The translations under genes and the position numbers were made by a program. The notes under the pieces are model-generated. The model ran no database searches and was not told where the DNA came from. It saw only the letters and a list, made by a program, of their open reading frames with translations. A stretch of 64,000 nucleotides of DNA from Psychrobacter arcticus 273-4 (GTDB taxonomy: Bacteria > Pseudomonadota > Gammaproteobacteria > Pseudomonadales > Moraxellaceae), in the NCBI RefSeq assembly GCF_000012305.1, contig NC_007204.1, positions 1,860,001 through 1,924,000 of the forward strand, read 5' to 3'. Positions 27,387-37,306 of the stretch are shown piece after piece; position 1 is the stretch's first letter; every line of letters starts with the position of its first letter.

Positions 27387-30179
27387 TTATTCGTCAGTGT
27401 CAGTTTCTGAATGACTAGCCTCATCAAAGTATGTTTCTGTAGCATCACTATTTGCCGCATCCACATCCATCTGTTCTTGACCTTTTACTTCAAACGTTCC
27501 GTCTTCTTTCATCGCATCAATCAGCTCATTGTCGCCTTCTTCGTGTTCAACACGCGCCATAGCAACCAGCTTTTCATCTTTTGATAAACGAATCAAAGTG
27601 ACGCCTTGGGTATTACGACCTGAGCTGGCAACATGCTGTACCGGCGTACGTACCAAAGTGCCTTTGTCTGAGATCAAAATAATATCATCTTCAGGCTCAA
27701 CCTTGGTTGCTCGTACAAGCTCACCATTACGCGCACTAGTCTTGATAGCAATCACACCGCCACCACCACGATTTTGAGTGTTAAACTCATCAATAAAGGT
27801 ACGTTTGCCAAAACCATTTTCACAAGCAATTAAGATTTCGCGGACGTCATCTTCAATCACTACCAACGATTTGATAAATTCATCAGCAGTCAGGCGCATG
27901 CCACGGACACCTTTCGCAGTACGACCCATAGCACGAGCATCATTCTCATTGAAACGAATGGCTTTACCACTTGACGCAAATAGCATGACCTCTTGGCTAC
28001 CATTGGTGATACGAGCGCTCACCAATTTATCGCCTTCCTCTAGACCAACGGCAATCAAGCCATTCGAGCGAATATTGGCAAACTGCTTAAGCTCTACTCG
28101 TTTCACGGTACCATTGGCAGTTGCAAAGAACACAAAAGGTGGCTCTGCTTGAGTGCTATCGTCTAATAGATCATTATCACTATCTACTAGGGCATCTGTT
28201 GATGATGTTTCACCTTTTACCGATAGCTCTTCTACTATTTTTGGAATAGGCAATATCGTTGTGACCGTTTCATCAGCATGTAAGCCAATAAGATTGACCA
28301 GTGGACGACCACGGGCGCCACGGCTGGCAATCGGCACCTCAAAACCACGTAGGCTAAAGACACGACCCGTATCAGTAAAGCATAGTACGGTTGCGTGCGT
28401 CGACGTGACAACTAAATGATCAATCACATCGTCTTCTTTCATTGCCGTCGCTGATTTGCCTTTACCACCACGTTTTTGCGCGACATAATCATCAATTGGC
28501 TGAGTTTTCGCATATCCGGTACGTGATACCGTCATGACAACCGTTTGCTCTGGAATAAGATCTTCACGGTTAAAGTCCATGCGTGAATCAATAATATCAG
28601 TGCGGCGCTCATCACCAAAGTTGTCACGAATCTCAATCATCTCATTTGAGATAATAGTCATTAGCTTATCAAAATCACCAAGAATCGATTCTAAGTGAGC
28701 GATTTCACGCAGTAAGTCTTGATATTCTTCAGTCAATTTGTCTTGCTCAAGACCTGTCAAGCGATGCAACTGCATGTCTAAAATGGCATTGACCTGCTCA
28801 AGTGATAAGCGATAGCTTGCTTGATTGTCAATCAGACCAAATGGTGCTTTTGGATCTTCACCTTCGATAAAGTCTGGACGTACCGACTGGCTGCCTGCAG
28901 CGGTTAGCATCGCCACAACGCTACCTGAGCCCCAAATGTTACTCAATAGATTTTCACGAGCCAAGCCGCGGTTTGCAGAGGCTTTAATCGTCGCAATAAT
29001 CTCATCAATATTAGCAAGTGCAACGGTCAAACCTTCAAGCAAATGACCACGGACACGGGCTTTATTAAGCTCAAAAATGGTACGGCGCGTGACGACTTCT
29101 TGGCGATGGCGGACAAATGCGGCAATCAGCTGACGTAAGGTCAATAGCTTTGGCTGACCATTATCGAGCGCCACCATATTGATACTAAAGCTAGATTCAA
29201 GTGGTGTTTGCAGGAATAGGTTATTGACGATGACTTCAGCAGTCTCACCGCGACGCAAATCGATAGCGATACGCATGCCATCTTTGTCAGACTCATCACG
29301 AATCTCGCTAATACCTTCGATTTTTTTATCACGCACCAGCTCTGCGATACGTTCAATCAGCTTGGCTTTATTGGTCTGATAAGGCACTTCGGTGAAGACA
29401 ATGCGCTCACGGTCACGGTTGACGCCTGTCTCACTCATCGGCTCAATAATATAACGACCGCGTACGTGCAAGCGACCTTTACCGGTACGATAAGCATCTA
29501 AGATACCCGCACGACCATAAATAATACCGCCTGTCGGAAAGTCAGGACCTAAGATATGAGACATCAGCTCTTCAGCAGATATTTGCGGGTTTTCGGCATA
29601 AGCTAAGCAGGCGTTAATCACTTCCGTCAGATTGTGCGGCGCCATATTCGTTGCCATACCAACTGCAATACCAGTAGCACCGTTAATCAATAAATTAGGA
29701 ATACGCGCAGGCAACACGCTTGGCATACGCTCAGAGCCATCGTAGTTGTCTTCCCAGTCAACCGTATCTTTGTCCAAGTCAGCAAGCATCTGATGGGTGA
29801 GCTTGGTCATACGTACTTCGGTATAACGCATCGCTGCCGGAGGATCATCATCAATCGAGCCAAAGTTACCTTGACCATCAACCATCGGGTAACGCAAGCT
29901 AAAATCCTGCGCCATACGCACGATGGCATCATAGACTGCGCTATCACCATGTGGGTGATATTTACCAATGACATCGCCGACCACACGTGCGGACTTCTTG
30001 TAGGCTTTGTTATAATCATTAGACAATACATGCATCGCGTACATCACACGGCGGTGTACTGGTTTGAACCCATCACGCACATCAGGCAGCGCGCGCGAGA
30101 CGATCACGCTCATCGCATAATCCAAATAGGACTGCTTTAATTCGTCCACAATGGCAATAGGACTGACCGATTCGCTCAT
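27387..30179 (-). CDS. gyrA: DNA gyrase subunit A
   Basis: The breakage-reunion subunit of DNA gyrase, 930 residues. The catalytic tyrosine is in MRYTEVRM and the GyrA box QKRGGKGK begins the C-terminal wrapping domain. The quinolone-resistance region [13 protein letters not shown] keeps serine (Ser80, E. coli 83) and aspartate (Asp84, E. coli 87), the susceptible state. A stretch of about 30 acidic and Ser/Thr residues (around [17 protein letters not shown]) interrupts the wrapping domain, and the tail is acidic. A GTG at 30203 is in frame, but GGAG five bases before the ATG at 30179 decides the start. Confidence 0.97.
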   Translation of the reverse strand: MSESVSPIAIVDELKQSYLDYAMSVIVSRALPDVRDGFKPVHRRVMYAMHVLSNDYNKAYKKSARVVGDVIGKYHPHGDSAVYDAIVRMAQDFSLRYPMVDGQGNFGSIDDDPPAAMRYTEVRMTKLTHQMLADLDKDTVDWEDNYDGSERMPSVLPARIPNLLINGATGIAVGMATNMAPHNLTEVINACLAYAENPQISAEELMSHILGPDFPTGGIIYGRAGILDAYRTGKGRLHVRGRYIIEPMSETGVNRDRERIVFTEVPYQTNKAKLIERIAELVRDKKIEGISEIRDESDKDGMRIAIDLRRGETAEVIVNNLFLQTPLESSFSINMVALDNGQPKLLTLRQLIAAFVRHRQEVVTRRTIFELNKARVRGHLLEGLTVALANIDEIIATIKASANRGLARENLLSNIWGSGSVVAMLTAAGSQSVRPDFIEGEDPKAPFGLIDNQASYRLSLEQVNAILDMQLHRLTGLEQDKLTEEYQDLLREIAHLESILGDFDKLMTIISNEMIEIRDNFGDERRTDIIDSRMDFNREDLIPEQTVVMTVSRTGYAKTQPIDDYVAQKRGGKGKSATAMKEDDVIDHLVVTSTHATVLCFTDTGRVFSLRGFEVPIASRGARGRPLVNLIGLHADETVTTILPIPKIVEELSVKGETSSTDALVDSDNDLLDDSTQAEPPFVFFATANGTVKRVELKQFANIRSNGLIAVGLEEGDKLVSARITNGSQEVMLFASSGKAIRFNENDARAMGRTAKGVRGMRLTADEFIKSLVVIEDDVREILIACENGFGKRTFIDEFNTQNRGGGGVIAIKTSARNGELVRATKVEPEDDIILISDKGTLVRTPVQHVASSGRNTQGVTLIRLSKDEKLVAMARVEHEEGDNELIDAMKEDGTFEVKGQEQMDVDAANSDATETYFDEASHSETDTDE

Positions 30180-30241
30180 ATACACTCCCTCACTCACATC
30201 CACTCTCTAGTATTGACATACATAAGCAATGATGGGCAACA

Positions 30242-30265
30242 ATAACGGCACCAAAGCGCCGTTAT
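30242..30265. promoter_or_regulatory. Inverted repeat over the gyrA start site
   Basis: ATAACGGC and GCCGTTAT are perfect eight-base arms eight bases apart. On the minus strand the upstream arm overlaps the gyrA -10 hexamer and the downstream arm lies just past the predicted transcription start. Confidence 0.5.
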
Positions 30266-30288
30266 ATAATAAACACAGTGACCATCAA
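30261..30288 (-). promoter_or_regulatory. gyrA promoter
   Basis: On the minus strand TTGATG and TATAAC are separated by 16 bases, about 80 bases before the gyrA ATG. Confidence 0.6.
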
Positions 30289-30373
30289 AAAAGACTTAGC
30301 AACCACTCAAATCTATAGAGAATTAGCGATAGTTTTAATGTTGAATAAAAGAAGCTATTTTAGCACAAATTTG

Positions 30374-30407
30374 TTAATTTAGGGGCATCTAGATGCCCCT
30401 AAATTAA
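30374..30407. repeat. Perfect 34-bp palindrome
   Basis: TTAATTTAGGGGCATCT is followed with no spacer by its exact reverse complement. It lies about 195 bases upstream of gyrA and 300 bases upstream of cmoM. No T tract extends beyond the arms. The rest of the 503-base spacer between gyrA and cmoM (to 30706) is AT-rich and noncoding. Confidence 0.9.
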
Positions 30408-30706
30408 GTAAAACTGCTTATTAGTCGCTACTTTCTGAGACAGTTATTACGATTAAAAACCCTTTACCGACAGCGTTGTCCTGACTTAGTAATTTTACCA
30501 ATCTTGCAATTGAACTTGCTGACTTTTAAGCCATATGAGATGCTGATTATTTTGTTTTAACAAGACATATTTTATCTTTGCACTTGATAAACATAATGGA
30601 TTCAATTTGAAAATAATACCTTAAAAAGGCTAAAGCAACGCTAGATTAGCTTCATGCTTTATTGTACGATACAGCACCATAACCCTCCCGATATAGACCG
30701 CCTTTT

Positions 30707-31594
30707 ATGCCGACAAAACCTCAAGATATTAACAATAGCGAAGCGGCAGACTCTACAGAAAATCTGACAACACAAGCGATAGAAGAAGTTGCACGTACGG
30801 ATCGTAGCTTTGATGCGATTGCCGATCATTTTGAAAAAAAGGTCTATGGTGGTTTAAAGGGAGACATTCGATTAGCAGTATTGCGCCGTGATATTTTTGA
30901 CTATTGTGCGCAGATGAGCGGAAAACTTGGGCGACCGTTACGTATTTTAGATGTGGGCGCAGGACTGGCGCAAATTGCGATTGAGCTTGCCATTCAAGGG
31001 CATACCTTGGTCATCAATGATATTTCAGCCAATATGTTAGATAAAGCGCAGGCGAGCGTTGTACAAGGCAATGAGAACCCTGAGAAATTGGCTATCACTT
31101 GGCATGTATGCCCGTATCAAGAGCTTGAAGAAAAATTGGCTGGTAAAACAGAGAAGTTCGATTTGATTATGTGTCACGCACTGATCGAATGGTTAGCAGA
31201 ACCTATCGAGGTGATGGACTTTTTTGATCAGCAATTAACCGATAATGGGGCGCTATCGCTGTGCTTTTATAATCCAGCAAGTTTTGATTATCGTAACTTG
31301 ATAATGGGCAATTTTAATTTGCTTGATAACACTGCATATAAAGCGGACAATAAAAAGAGCCTAACGCCCAATCATCCGGTTGCAAAGGAAGAGGTTGAGG
31401 CTTGGTTAGAGGTTCATCATTATCACACGGTACTTGCCAGTGGTCTTCGCGTGTTCCACGATTATTCGCCGCTTAAACGTGGCGGTCATAACGACCCTGA
31501 AGCAGTCATACGCATGGAGCTACGCTACTCGCAATTAGAGCCGTATAAGTGGCTTGGTCGCTACTTACATATATTGGCAACTCGGCACAATTAA
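30707..31594 (+). CDS. cmoM: tRNA 5-carboxymethoxyuridine methyltransferase CmoM
   Basis: SAM-dependent methyltransferase that methyl-esterifies cmo5U34 in certain tRNAs. The 295-residue sequence follows E. coli CmoM closely as I recall it: RSFDAIADHFEKKVYGGLKG, the SAM loop ILDVGAGLAQIAIELA, DLIMCHALIEWLAEP, SLCFYNPASF, and the C-terminal GLRVFHDYSP and EPYKWLGRYLHILA. The extra N-terminal 30 residues are polar. It converges on fbpC, and repeat copy 6 lies between them. Confidence 0.9.
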   Translation: MPTKPQDINNSEAADSTENLTTQAIEEVARTDRSFDAIADHFEKKVYGGLKGDIRLAVLRRDIFDYCAQMSGKLGRPLRILDVGAGLAQIAIELAIQGHTLVINDISANMLDKAQASVVQGNENPEKLAITWHVCPYQELEEKLAGKTEKFDLIMCHALIEWLAEPIEVMDFFDQQLTDNGALSLCFYNPASFDYRNLIMGNFNLLDNTAYKADNKKSLTPNHPVAKEEVEAWLEVHHYHTVLASGLRVFHDYSPLKRGGHNDPEAVIRMELRYSQLEPYKWLGRYLHILATRHN

Positions 31595-31646
31595 CGGTGA
31601 TAACTGCTTTTAATAAGAATTATCAAGAGTCATTCTTGATAATCGC

Positions 31647-31784
31647 TATAGTTGAAATACTTTAAAGTCGCTACCGTATTGCTGGTGTAAATTTTTTGCA
31701 GCCTCTGTCTGCGTAGGCACAGCAAGCAAGAAAAATTTACACCAGTAGTACGTGTTGTATCGATATTACTTTTCACCGACTATA
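31647..31784 (-). repeat. 138-bp palindromic element, copy 6
   Basis: Full-length, reverse orientation, between the convergent cmoM and fbpC genes. Its right end overlaps the last codons and the TGA stop of fbpC. Confidence 0.95.
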
Positions 31785-33143
31785 TCTTATTTCTTCAATT
31801 CTCTCTGATCTATCATATTCTGACCAAGTCGTAGTATTGATATCTTTTTCATCAAATACCACGACATGCTCTAGTATCGGTAAGATGCCAATTTGCGTGC
31901 CGATGTCATGATTATGATGACTGGCGACTAAGGACAACACGGTTTGACCATCATCCAGTTGCAAGCGATAGAGATAGTTGGCACCGCGAAACACCCGACC
32001 AACCACTAATGCAGTCTGCGTACTTTCATCATCATGGACAATATCATCGGGACGTACCAATACTTTAATCGGCGTACCATTTGGATAATCGTACTCACAA
32101 TACTGCGGCTGACCTGACGCATCATAGACTTCCATCCGTCGATAAATATCACCAAGTGCCGTCTCGACATGACCTTCTTTGATGATGCCATCTATCATCG
32201 CGCCTTCGCCGACGAACTCAGCGACAAACGGGCTGACCGGCTCATGATATAGCTCACTTGGGGTTGCCCACTGTACCAGCTTACCCTGATGCATAACTCC
32301 GACTTTATCAGCAAGCGCAAACGCTTCATTTTGATCGTGAGTGACCAAAATAGCAGTGGTATTGGTGCGCTTAAGAATATCGCGAACATTCATCGCCAGT
32401 GATTCACGCAACACCACATCCAAGTTCGAAAACGGCTCGTCGAGCAGCAACAGCTTAGGCTTTGGCGCTAATGCACGAGCCAACGCCACCCGTTGTTGTT
32501 GTCCGCCTGATAGCTCGCTTGGGCGCTTATCGGCATGTTCAGACAATGCCACCAGCGCGAGCATCTCAGCAACGCGGGCTTTTTTGTCGGCAGCAGACCA
32601 TTTATTGAGACCAAAGGCGATATTTTTTGCCACGCTTAAATGACCGAACAGCGCATAGTCTTGAAACACCATGCCCATCCCACGTTTGGCTGGCGCAACG
32701 GCAAATGAGACACGTGCTGCTTGCTCTGTCAGCCGCTGAGTGTTTAGAGTGATTTTACCGCCGCGACTCTCTTCTAATCCCGCAATCGCTCTTAATGCCG
32801 TGGTCTTGCCGCAGCCGCTATAACCCAAAAAGCAGCCAATTTCACCTTGCTGCAAGTTTAGCGATAAACCATTGACCACTATGGTATCGTCATAGCCAAC
32901 CACCAAGTCTTGTACACTAAAATACGGCTGAGTGGCGGCGGTCTCATGATGTTGAACGAAGGAGCTATCTAAACTAGCAGTGCTGTGTTGTAACTCCTTC
33001 TCCGCTAAAGCTTGCGCCATTTGTGCCTTAGTTATGATGGTAATAGGTGGCTTTTTCACATTACTTAGTCGTGCTTTGCTCTGAGGCTCTACAGACTCAG
33101 AGTCTGCTGGATTTATTGAATCGTTCATCAAGTCAGTATACAT
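31773..33143 (-). CDS. fbpC: Iron(III) ABC transporter ATPase
   Basis: ATPase of a ferric-iron uptake system, identified by the adjacent permease and binding protein. The 456 residues begin with a polar extension of about 70 residues with no recognised domain, then an ABC domain (Walker A GYSGCGKTT, signature LSGGQQQRVALARAL, Walker B LLLDEP, H loop LVTHD) and a C-terminal TOBE-like regulatory domain. The last three residues and the TGA stop come from repeat copy 6. Another copy lies 17 bases upstream of the start, separating it from fbpB. No clear Shine-Dalgarno sequence is seen before either ATG (33143 or 33128). Confidence 0.87.
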   Translation of the reverse strand: MYTDLMNDSINPADSESVEPQSKARLSNVKKPPITIITKAQMAQALAEKELQHSTASLDSSFVQHHETAATQPYFSVQDLVVGYDDTIVVNGLSLNLQQGEIGCFLGYSGCGKTTALRAIAGLEESRGGKITLNTQRLTEQAARVSFAVAPAKRGMGMVFQDYALFGHLSVAKNIAFGLNKWSAADKKARVAEMLALVALSEHADKRPSELSGGQQQRVALARALAPKPKLLLLDEPFSNLDVVLRESLAMNVRDILKRTNTTAILVTHDQNEAFALADKVGVMHQGKLVQWATPSELYHEPVSPFVAEFVGEGAMIDGIIKEGHVETALGDIYRRMEVYDASGQPQYCEYDYPNGTPIKVLVRPDDIVHDDESTQTALVVGRVFRGANYLYRLQLDDGQTVLSLVASHHNHDIGTQIGILPILEHVVVFDEKDINTTTWSEYDRSERIEEIRYSR

Positions 33144-33160
33144 AGACAGTACCAGTAAGC

Positions 33161-33303
33161 TATAGTCGGTGAAAAGTAATATCGATACAACACAACACGT
33201 ACTACTGGTGCAAATTTTTCTTGCTTGCTGTGCCTACGCAGACAGAGGCTGCAAAAAATTTACACCAGTAGTACTGTCGCGACTTTAAAGTATTTCAACT
33301 ATA
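33161..33303 (+). repeat. Palindromic element, copy 7 (143 bp)
   Basis: Reference orientation, between fbpB and fbpC. It is five bases longer than the others because ACAAC is duplicated near the left end (GATACAACACAACACG). Both inner arms carry the ACTACTGG variant. Confidence 0.95.
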
Positions 33304-33426
33304 TTAGTTAAGAAAAACCAGCTTCACAATGTTGAAAATATTGAACGTTAAAAGTGTGAACAATGTGAGAAGCACCCATTAAAATCTGTCGATCACTTAA
33401 GCACAATGTTTTAATCAAAAAATACG

Positions 33427-35121
33427 TTAACCTTGCTTGTCACTTTGACGCAGTAATATCCAGACAGGAATAAGACCGACCAGCACAATCAATAGACTTG
33501 GCAATGCGGCTCGTCCCCACATGCCCTCACTGGTCATCTCAAACACCCGTACCGCCAGCGTATCCCAGCCTTGGCGCCGTGTCATCAACGTAATCGGCAT
33601 CTCTTTCATGACTTCGACAAAACCCATCAACAAACCCGTCAATACCCCTGGGCTCAATACGGGCAACATCACTTGCCGCCAGCGCTGAAAAGGACTATCG
33701 CTAAGCAATTTAGCAGCCGCTTCTTGATTGACCGTTAAACGCTGAAGCTGACGGTCTACCGGCTGAAAGCTCACCGTCATAAAACGTGTCGATAAAGCCA
33801 GCAGCATCACAATCACACTACCAGATAAAAACTGCGTAGAGGTTATACCAAAAGCAATCAGCTGATTATCAAGCCAAGCAATCGGAATAAAGATACCGAC
33901 CGCTAATACCGTACCTGGTACTACATAACCCAAATTGGCTAAGACAGTCATAAGCTTGGTCGATTTATCCGGATATTGACGCTTAATCCACGCAATCATA
34001 ATCGCTAAGACCGCGATAAACGCGGTGGTCATACTAGCAATCATGAGGCTATTGGTGACAAAATCAATATAGCGGGCATCAAAATCTTGCTGGAAATTTG
34101 CCGCTGTCCAATAGATAAGCTGTGCAAAGGGTATCAAAAATGCTATTAAGAATACCAGCGTACAAAGCAGCGTCATAGCAAGCTTAGCCGGTTTACTAAC
34201 CTCAAAACGTTGGCTACTACCTTGCGTAACGATCTTGCCGCGTTTTGCCTGCCAATATTGCTCAAATAGGACAACGATGAAGACCACACCAATTAATAGC
34301 GCTGCCAACTGTGCCGCTGTCGTCAAGCTAAAAAACCCAAACCAGGCTTTATAAATAGCAGTAGTAAAGGTATCGACATTAAATACCGATACCGCACCAA
34401 AGTCCGCTAGCGTCTCCATACTTGCCAGTAGCAAACCACCGATGACCCAAGGCAATGCTTGCGGTAATGCCAACCGAAAAAACACTCGACCACGACTTAA
34501 GCCAAGCATCTGCCCAGCTTCTATCGCTCGCCTACCTTGAGATAAAAAGGCTTGGCGCGCCAGCAAATAAACATAAGGATAAAAGGCGAATGACAATATC
34601 AGCCCTGCGCCCCAGACGTTACGTACCGATGGAATGGCAGCCGTAAAACCAAAATCTCTTAATGCGGTTTGTAATGGTCCACTAAAATCAACAATACCGA
34701 CTGTGACAAATGCCAAAACATAAGCTGGCATCGCCAGCGGTAACATCAGCGCCCACGAAAAAAACCGCTGTCCAGGGAAGCGGTACATACTCGTAAGCCA
34801 TGCCAATGCCGTGCCAATCGTGCCAGAAATCACTGTGACCATCAATAGTAAAATAGCCGTATTTTTGAGCACTTGCGGCAATACGTACTCACGCATATGC
34901 GCCCAAATATCAGCGACTGGCTGCGTCCATGACAATAACACGATTAAAATCGGTACTAGCATAAACAACGAAATCAGTCCTAAGACTGATTTCGAGATGA
35001 CACGTTTACGGGTAGCATGGTCTTGGCGAATAGAGTTACTCGTATCGCCTTTCTCATTGCTTTCATTACTTTCATTGACAGTATCATTCTGACTTGCAGA
35101 CGCTTCTGGCATTGTTATCAT
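33427..35121 (-). CDS. fbpB: Iron(III) ABC transporter permease, fused two-domain type
   Basis: An inner-membrane permease of 564 residues with about 12 transmembrane segments in two homologous halves, as in FbpB/SfuB/HitB. Each half has a cytoplasmic EAA-type loop (EAGQMLGLSRGRVFFRLALP and EAAAKLLSDSPFQRWRQVMLP) that contacts the ATPase. A polar N-terminal tail of about 45 residues precedes the first helix. It lies 53 bases after fbpA. The start may be 35121 or the ATG at 35112. Confidence 0.9.
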   Translation of the reverse strand: MITMPEASASQNDTVNESNESNEKGDTSNSIRQDHATRKRVISKSVLGLISLFMLVPILIVLLSWTQPVADIWAHMREYVLPQVLKNTAILLLMVTVISGTIGTALAWLTSMYRFPGQRFFSWALMLPLAMPAYVLAFVTVGIVDFSGPLQTALRDFGFTAAIPSVRNVWGAGLILSFAFYPYVYLLARQAFLSQGRRAIEAGQMLGLSRGRVFFRLALPQALPWVIGGLLLASMETLADFGAVSVFNVDTFTTAIYKAWFGFFSLTTAAQLAALLIGVVFIVVLFEQYWQAKRGKIVTQGSSQRFEVSKPAKLAMTLLCTLVFLIAFLIPFAQLIYWTAANFQQDFDARYIDFVTNSLMIASMTTAFIAVLAIMIAWIKRQYPDKSTKLMTVLANLGYVVPGTVLAVGIFIPIAWLDNQLIAFGITSTQFLSGSVIVMLLALSTRFMTVSFQPVDRQLQRLTVNQEAAAKLLSDSPFQRWRQVMLPVLSPGVLTGLLMGFVEVMKEMPITLMTRRQGWDTLAVRVFEMTSEGMWGRAALPSLLIVLVGLIPVWILLRQSDKQG

Positions 35122-35174
35122 AAGTTGTTACCGTAGCATACGCATCATAACTCTATTAAATGACTGGCAGCTTT

Positions 35175-36299
35175 TTATTTATAGCCTGCTTTGTCCATCA
35201 TTTGAATGGCTTGGGTTTGTAATTTACCAAACTTCTGTACATTTATATCGTCTGGTTTGAACTGACCCCAAGATCTAAGCATCTCCGACTCATCAATCCC
35301 AACTTTGACTGGGAATTCTTTATCAGCGCTGGCATAAAGACCTTGCGCTTTATCAGAAGACAACCATTCCATCAGTTTCAATGCGCCATCAGCATTGTCT
35401 GAACCCGCTACTACGCCAGCACCTGAGATATTAACATGCGTACCTGTCGTGCCTTGGTTTGCCCAAAATATTTTTACTGGGAAATCAGGCTTTTCATCCA
35501 GTATACGACCATAGTAGTAGCTGTTAGCAATACCCACTTCACACTGACCAGCGGCGATAGCTTTTAGTAGATTGGTATCATCGCTAAAGACGTCGGTTGC
35601 TAAGTTATCAACCCAACCACGGATGACCGCTTCTGTTTTTTCAGCACCTAAATGTTCCATCATGCTAGCAACCAATGACTGGTTATAAACCTTTTTCGAG
35701 GTGCGTAGACACAATTTTCCTTTCCACTTTGGATCCGCCAAATCTGCATAAGTTGATAACTGATCAGCGCTTACTTTACTTGGATCATAAAAAATCGTAC
35801 GAGCGCGTAATGACAAGCCCGTCCAAAGACCTGCTGGATCACGATATTTAGCCGGTACGTTTGCTTCCAAAACGCTAGAAGCAACTGGCTGTAATAAACC
35901 TTGCTCAGTCGCTTGCCATAAGTTACCCGCATCAACGGTCAACAAAATATCGGCTGGCGTGTTTTTACCTTCCGCCTGTAAGCGCGCCATCAGTGGACCA
36001 TCTTTGTCTGTAACCAGCTCAACCTTCACACCCGTCTGTTCAGTGTAGCGATCTAATAAAGGCTTGATTAGCTGCTCGTTACGTGATGAGTAGATAGTCA
36101 CTGTCTGTCCATCAGCGCTAGCCGCGTTGTCTTTTGCTACTTCTTGCTCAGTGCTTGGCGCTGGCGTTTCAGTTTCAACGCTTTCTTCTGGCGTCGATGA
36201 ATTACTACAGCCAGCAAGCGCCAACATCATGCCAAATACGGCAACCGGTAAAGTAAGCTTGGTAGAAGATAAATTTGCACTGATCACATTCAATAACAT
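35175..36299 (-). CDS. fbpA: Iron(III)-binding lipoprotein
   Basis: Substrate-binding protein of the uptake system. A signal peptide ends in a lipobox (LALAGC), so it is probably lipid-anchored. A Glu/Thr/Pro-rich linker of about 40 residues follows, then the type II periplasmic binding fold beginning VTIYSSRNEQLI. Adjacent tyrosines in ANSYYYGR match the paired iron-binding tyrosines of FbpA proteins. Length is 374 residues from the ATG at 36299; an ATG at 36311 is also possible. GGGGA precedes 36299 at good spacing. A Fur box lies about 110 bases upstream, as expected for iron control. Confidence 0.9.
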   Translation of the reverse strand: MLLNVISANLSSTKLTLPVAVFGMMLALAGCSNSSTPEESVETETPAPSTEQEVAKDNAASADGQTVTIYSSRNEQLIKPLLDRYTEQTGVKVELVTDKDGPLMARLQAEGKNTPADILLTVDAGNLWQATEQGLLQPVASSVLEANVPAKYRDPAGLWTGLSLRARTIFYDPSKVSADQLSTYADLADPKWKGKLCLRTSKKVYNQSLVASMMEHLGAEKTEAVIRGWVDNLATDVFSDDTNLLKAIAAGQCEVGIANSYYYGRILDEKPDFPVKIFWANQGTTGTHVNISGAGVVAGSDNADGALKLMEWLSSDKAQGLYASADKEFPVKVGIDESEMLRSWGQFKPDDINVQKFGKLQTQAIQMMDKAGYK

Positions 36300-36409
36300 G
36301 GCTTTCCCCATAATAGCGCGACGGATAGGTAAGATAAAACGACATTAAAAATCATAGCTTGATAGGATTAATAAGACCCTAATGTCTGGAAAGCATATAC
36401 TAATGGAAA

Positions 36410-36424
36410 TGAGATTAATTATCA
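36410..36424 (-). promoter_or_regulatory. Fur box upstream of fbpA
   Basis: TGAGATTAATTATCA matches the 7-1-7 Fur consensus TGATAATNATTATCA at 12 of 14 specified positions. On the minus strand, TTGATA (possible -35) overlaps its edge and a weak -10 (TAGTAT) lies 17 bases on. This predicts iron-dependent repression of fbpABC. Confidence 0.7.
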
Positions 36425-36554
36425 ATACATTTATTTAGCCCAATTATTCAGTTAAATAATGGATAATTAATGATGTTTAGAGTGGTTTTTTAAAAGAGTT
36501 TTGATGCATTGTTCAAATGAGATTTACCGTTGTTATTACCTTATAATAATCATC

Positions 36555-37298
36555 TTATAACAACCATTGCCCCAAAATAGCATTGACCGCCGACTCTGTG
36601 CGCAATATTCGCGCACCTATATGAACGGTTTGGCAACCTTGGGTGGTCAGTAGCTCAATTTCGTAATCAATCCAGCCACCTTCTGCACCGATAAAAACCA
36701 TACTTGGCAGTAATGACCTATGAGATGATTCAGAACTTTCTAGTTGTTGTTGGATATATTGGGAAAATGACAGCGCACCATAAGGGTGAGCCACAATGGC
36801 GCGATTGGTGATTAACTGTGCCAACTTATCCTCAACAAATGGCTTAAAACGTTTTTGCAAACTGATGCGCGGAGCTACTGTATCAACGCCTTGTTGCAGC
36901 CCTTCTAATACGAACTCATCAAGGCGACTAAGCATCGGACTTTGCCAGTAGCTTTTTTGGGTACGATAGCTATTAATCAGAATAATATCGCGGACACCAA
37001 GCGCAGTCATGTCCATAATCAGACGGCGTAATACTTTTGGGCGAGGCAATGCCAACACTAGCGTGAGATTAAGCTTAGGTGGCGGTGCTGTCGTTAAATT
37101 CACCTCATCTAGCAAAATACGTTCAGGTGCTATATCAGCAATTATAGCGTTGCCAAGATTACCTTCTAGCTGCCCAATTCTTAGGGTATCGCCTACTTTT
37201 GCCCCCAATACTTGATTAATATGCGCAATTTGCGCCGCTGCATTGATGTGGGCAGAGTTCTTAGAGAAGTTTGCAGCCGGTAATAAAATACAGTTCAT
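36555..37298 (-). CDS. rsmE: 16S rRNA m3U1498 methyltransferase
   Basis: SPOUT-class methyltransferase for U1498 of 16S rRNA. An N-terminal PUA-like domain precedes the knotted SAM-binding domain with its diagnostic FIGAEGGW and IGARILRTESAVNAILGQW. Length is 247 residues. It begins eight bases after the waaA stop codon, so the two are almost certainly cotranscribed even though their functions are unrelated. Confidence 0.95.
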   Translation of the reverse strand: MNCILLPAANFSKNSAHINAAAQIAHINQVLGAKVGDTLRIGQLEGNLGNAIIADIAPERILLDEVNLTTAPPPKLNLTLVLALPRPKVLRRLIMDMTALGVRDIILINSYRTQKSYWQSPMLSRLDEFVLEGLQQGVDTVAPRISLQKRFKPFVEDKLAQLITNRAIVAHPYGALSFSQYIQQQLESSESSHRSLLPSMVFIGAEGGWIDYEIELLTTQGCQTVHIGARILRTESAVNAILGQWLL

Positions 37299-37306
37299 AG
37301 GGGTTC

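Noticed and set aside
27529-28419. Three consecutive open frames antisense to gyrA
   Set aside because: They cover the coding region of the GyrA C-terminal domain on the opposite strand with low-complexity Ser/Thr-rich products.
29900-29970. Possible quinolone-resistance substitutions in GyrA
   Set aside because: The serine and aspartate of the resistance-determining region are the susceptible residues.
36312-36354. Upstream extension of fbpA beyond 36311
   Set aside because: The signal peptide already has normal length from 36299, and no Shine-Dalgarno sequence supports a longer protein.
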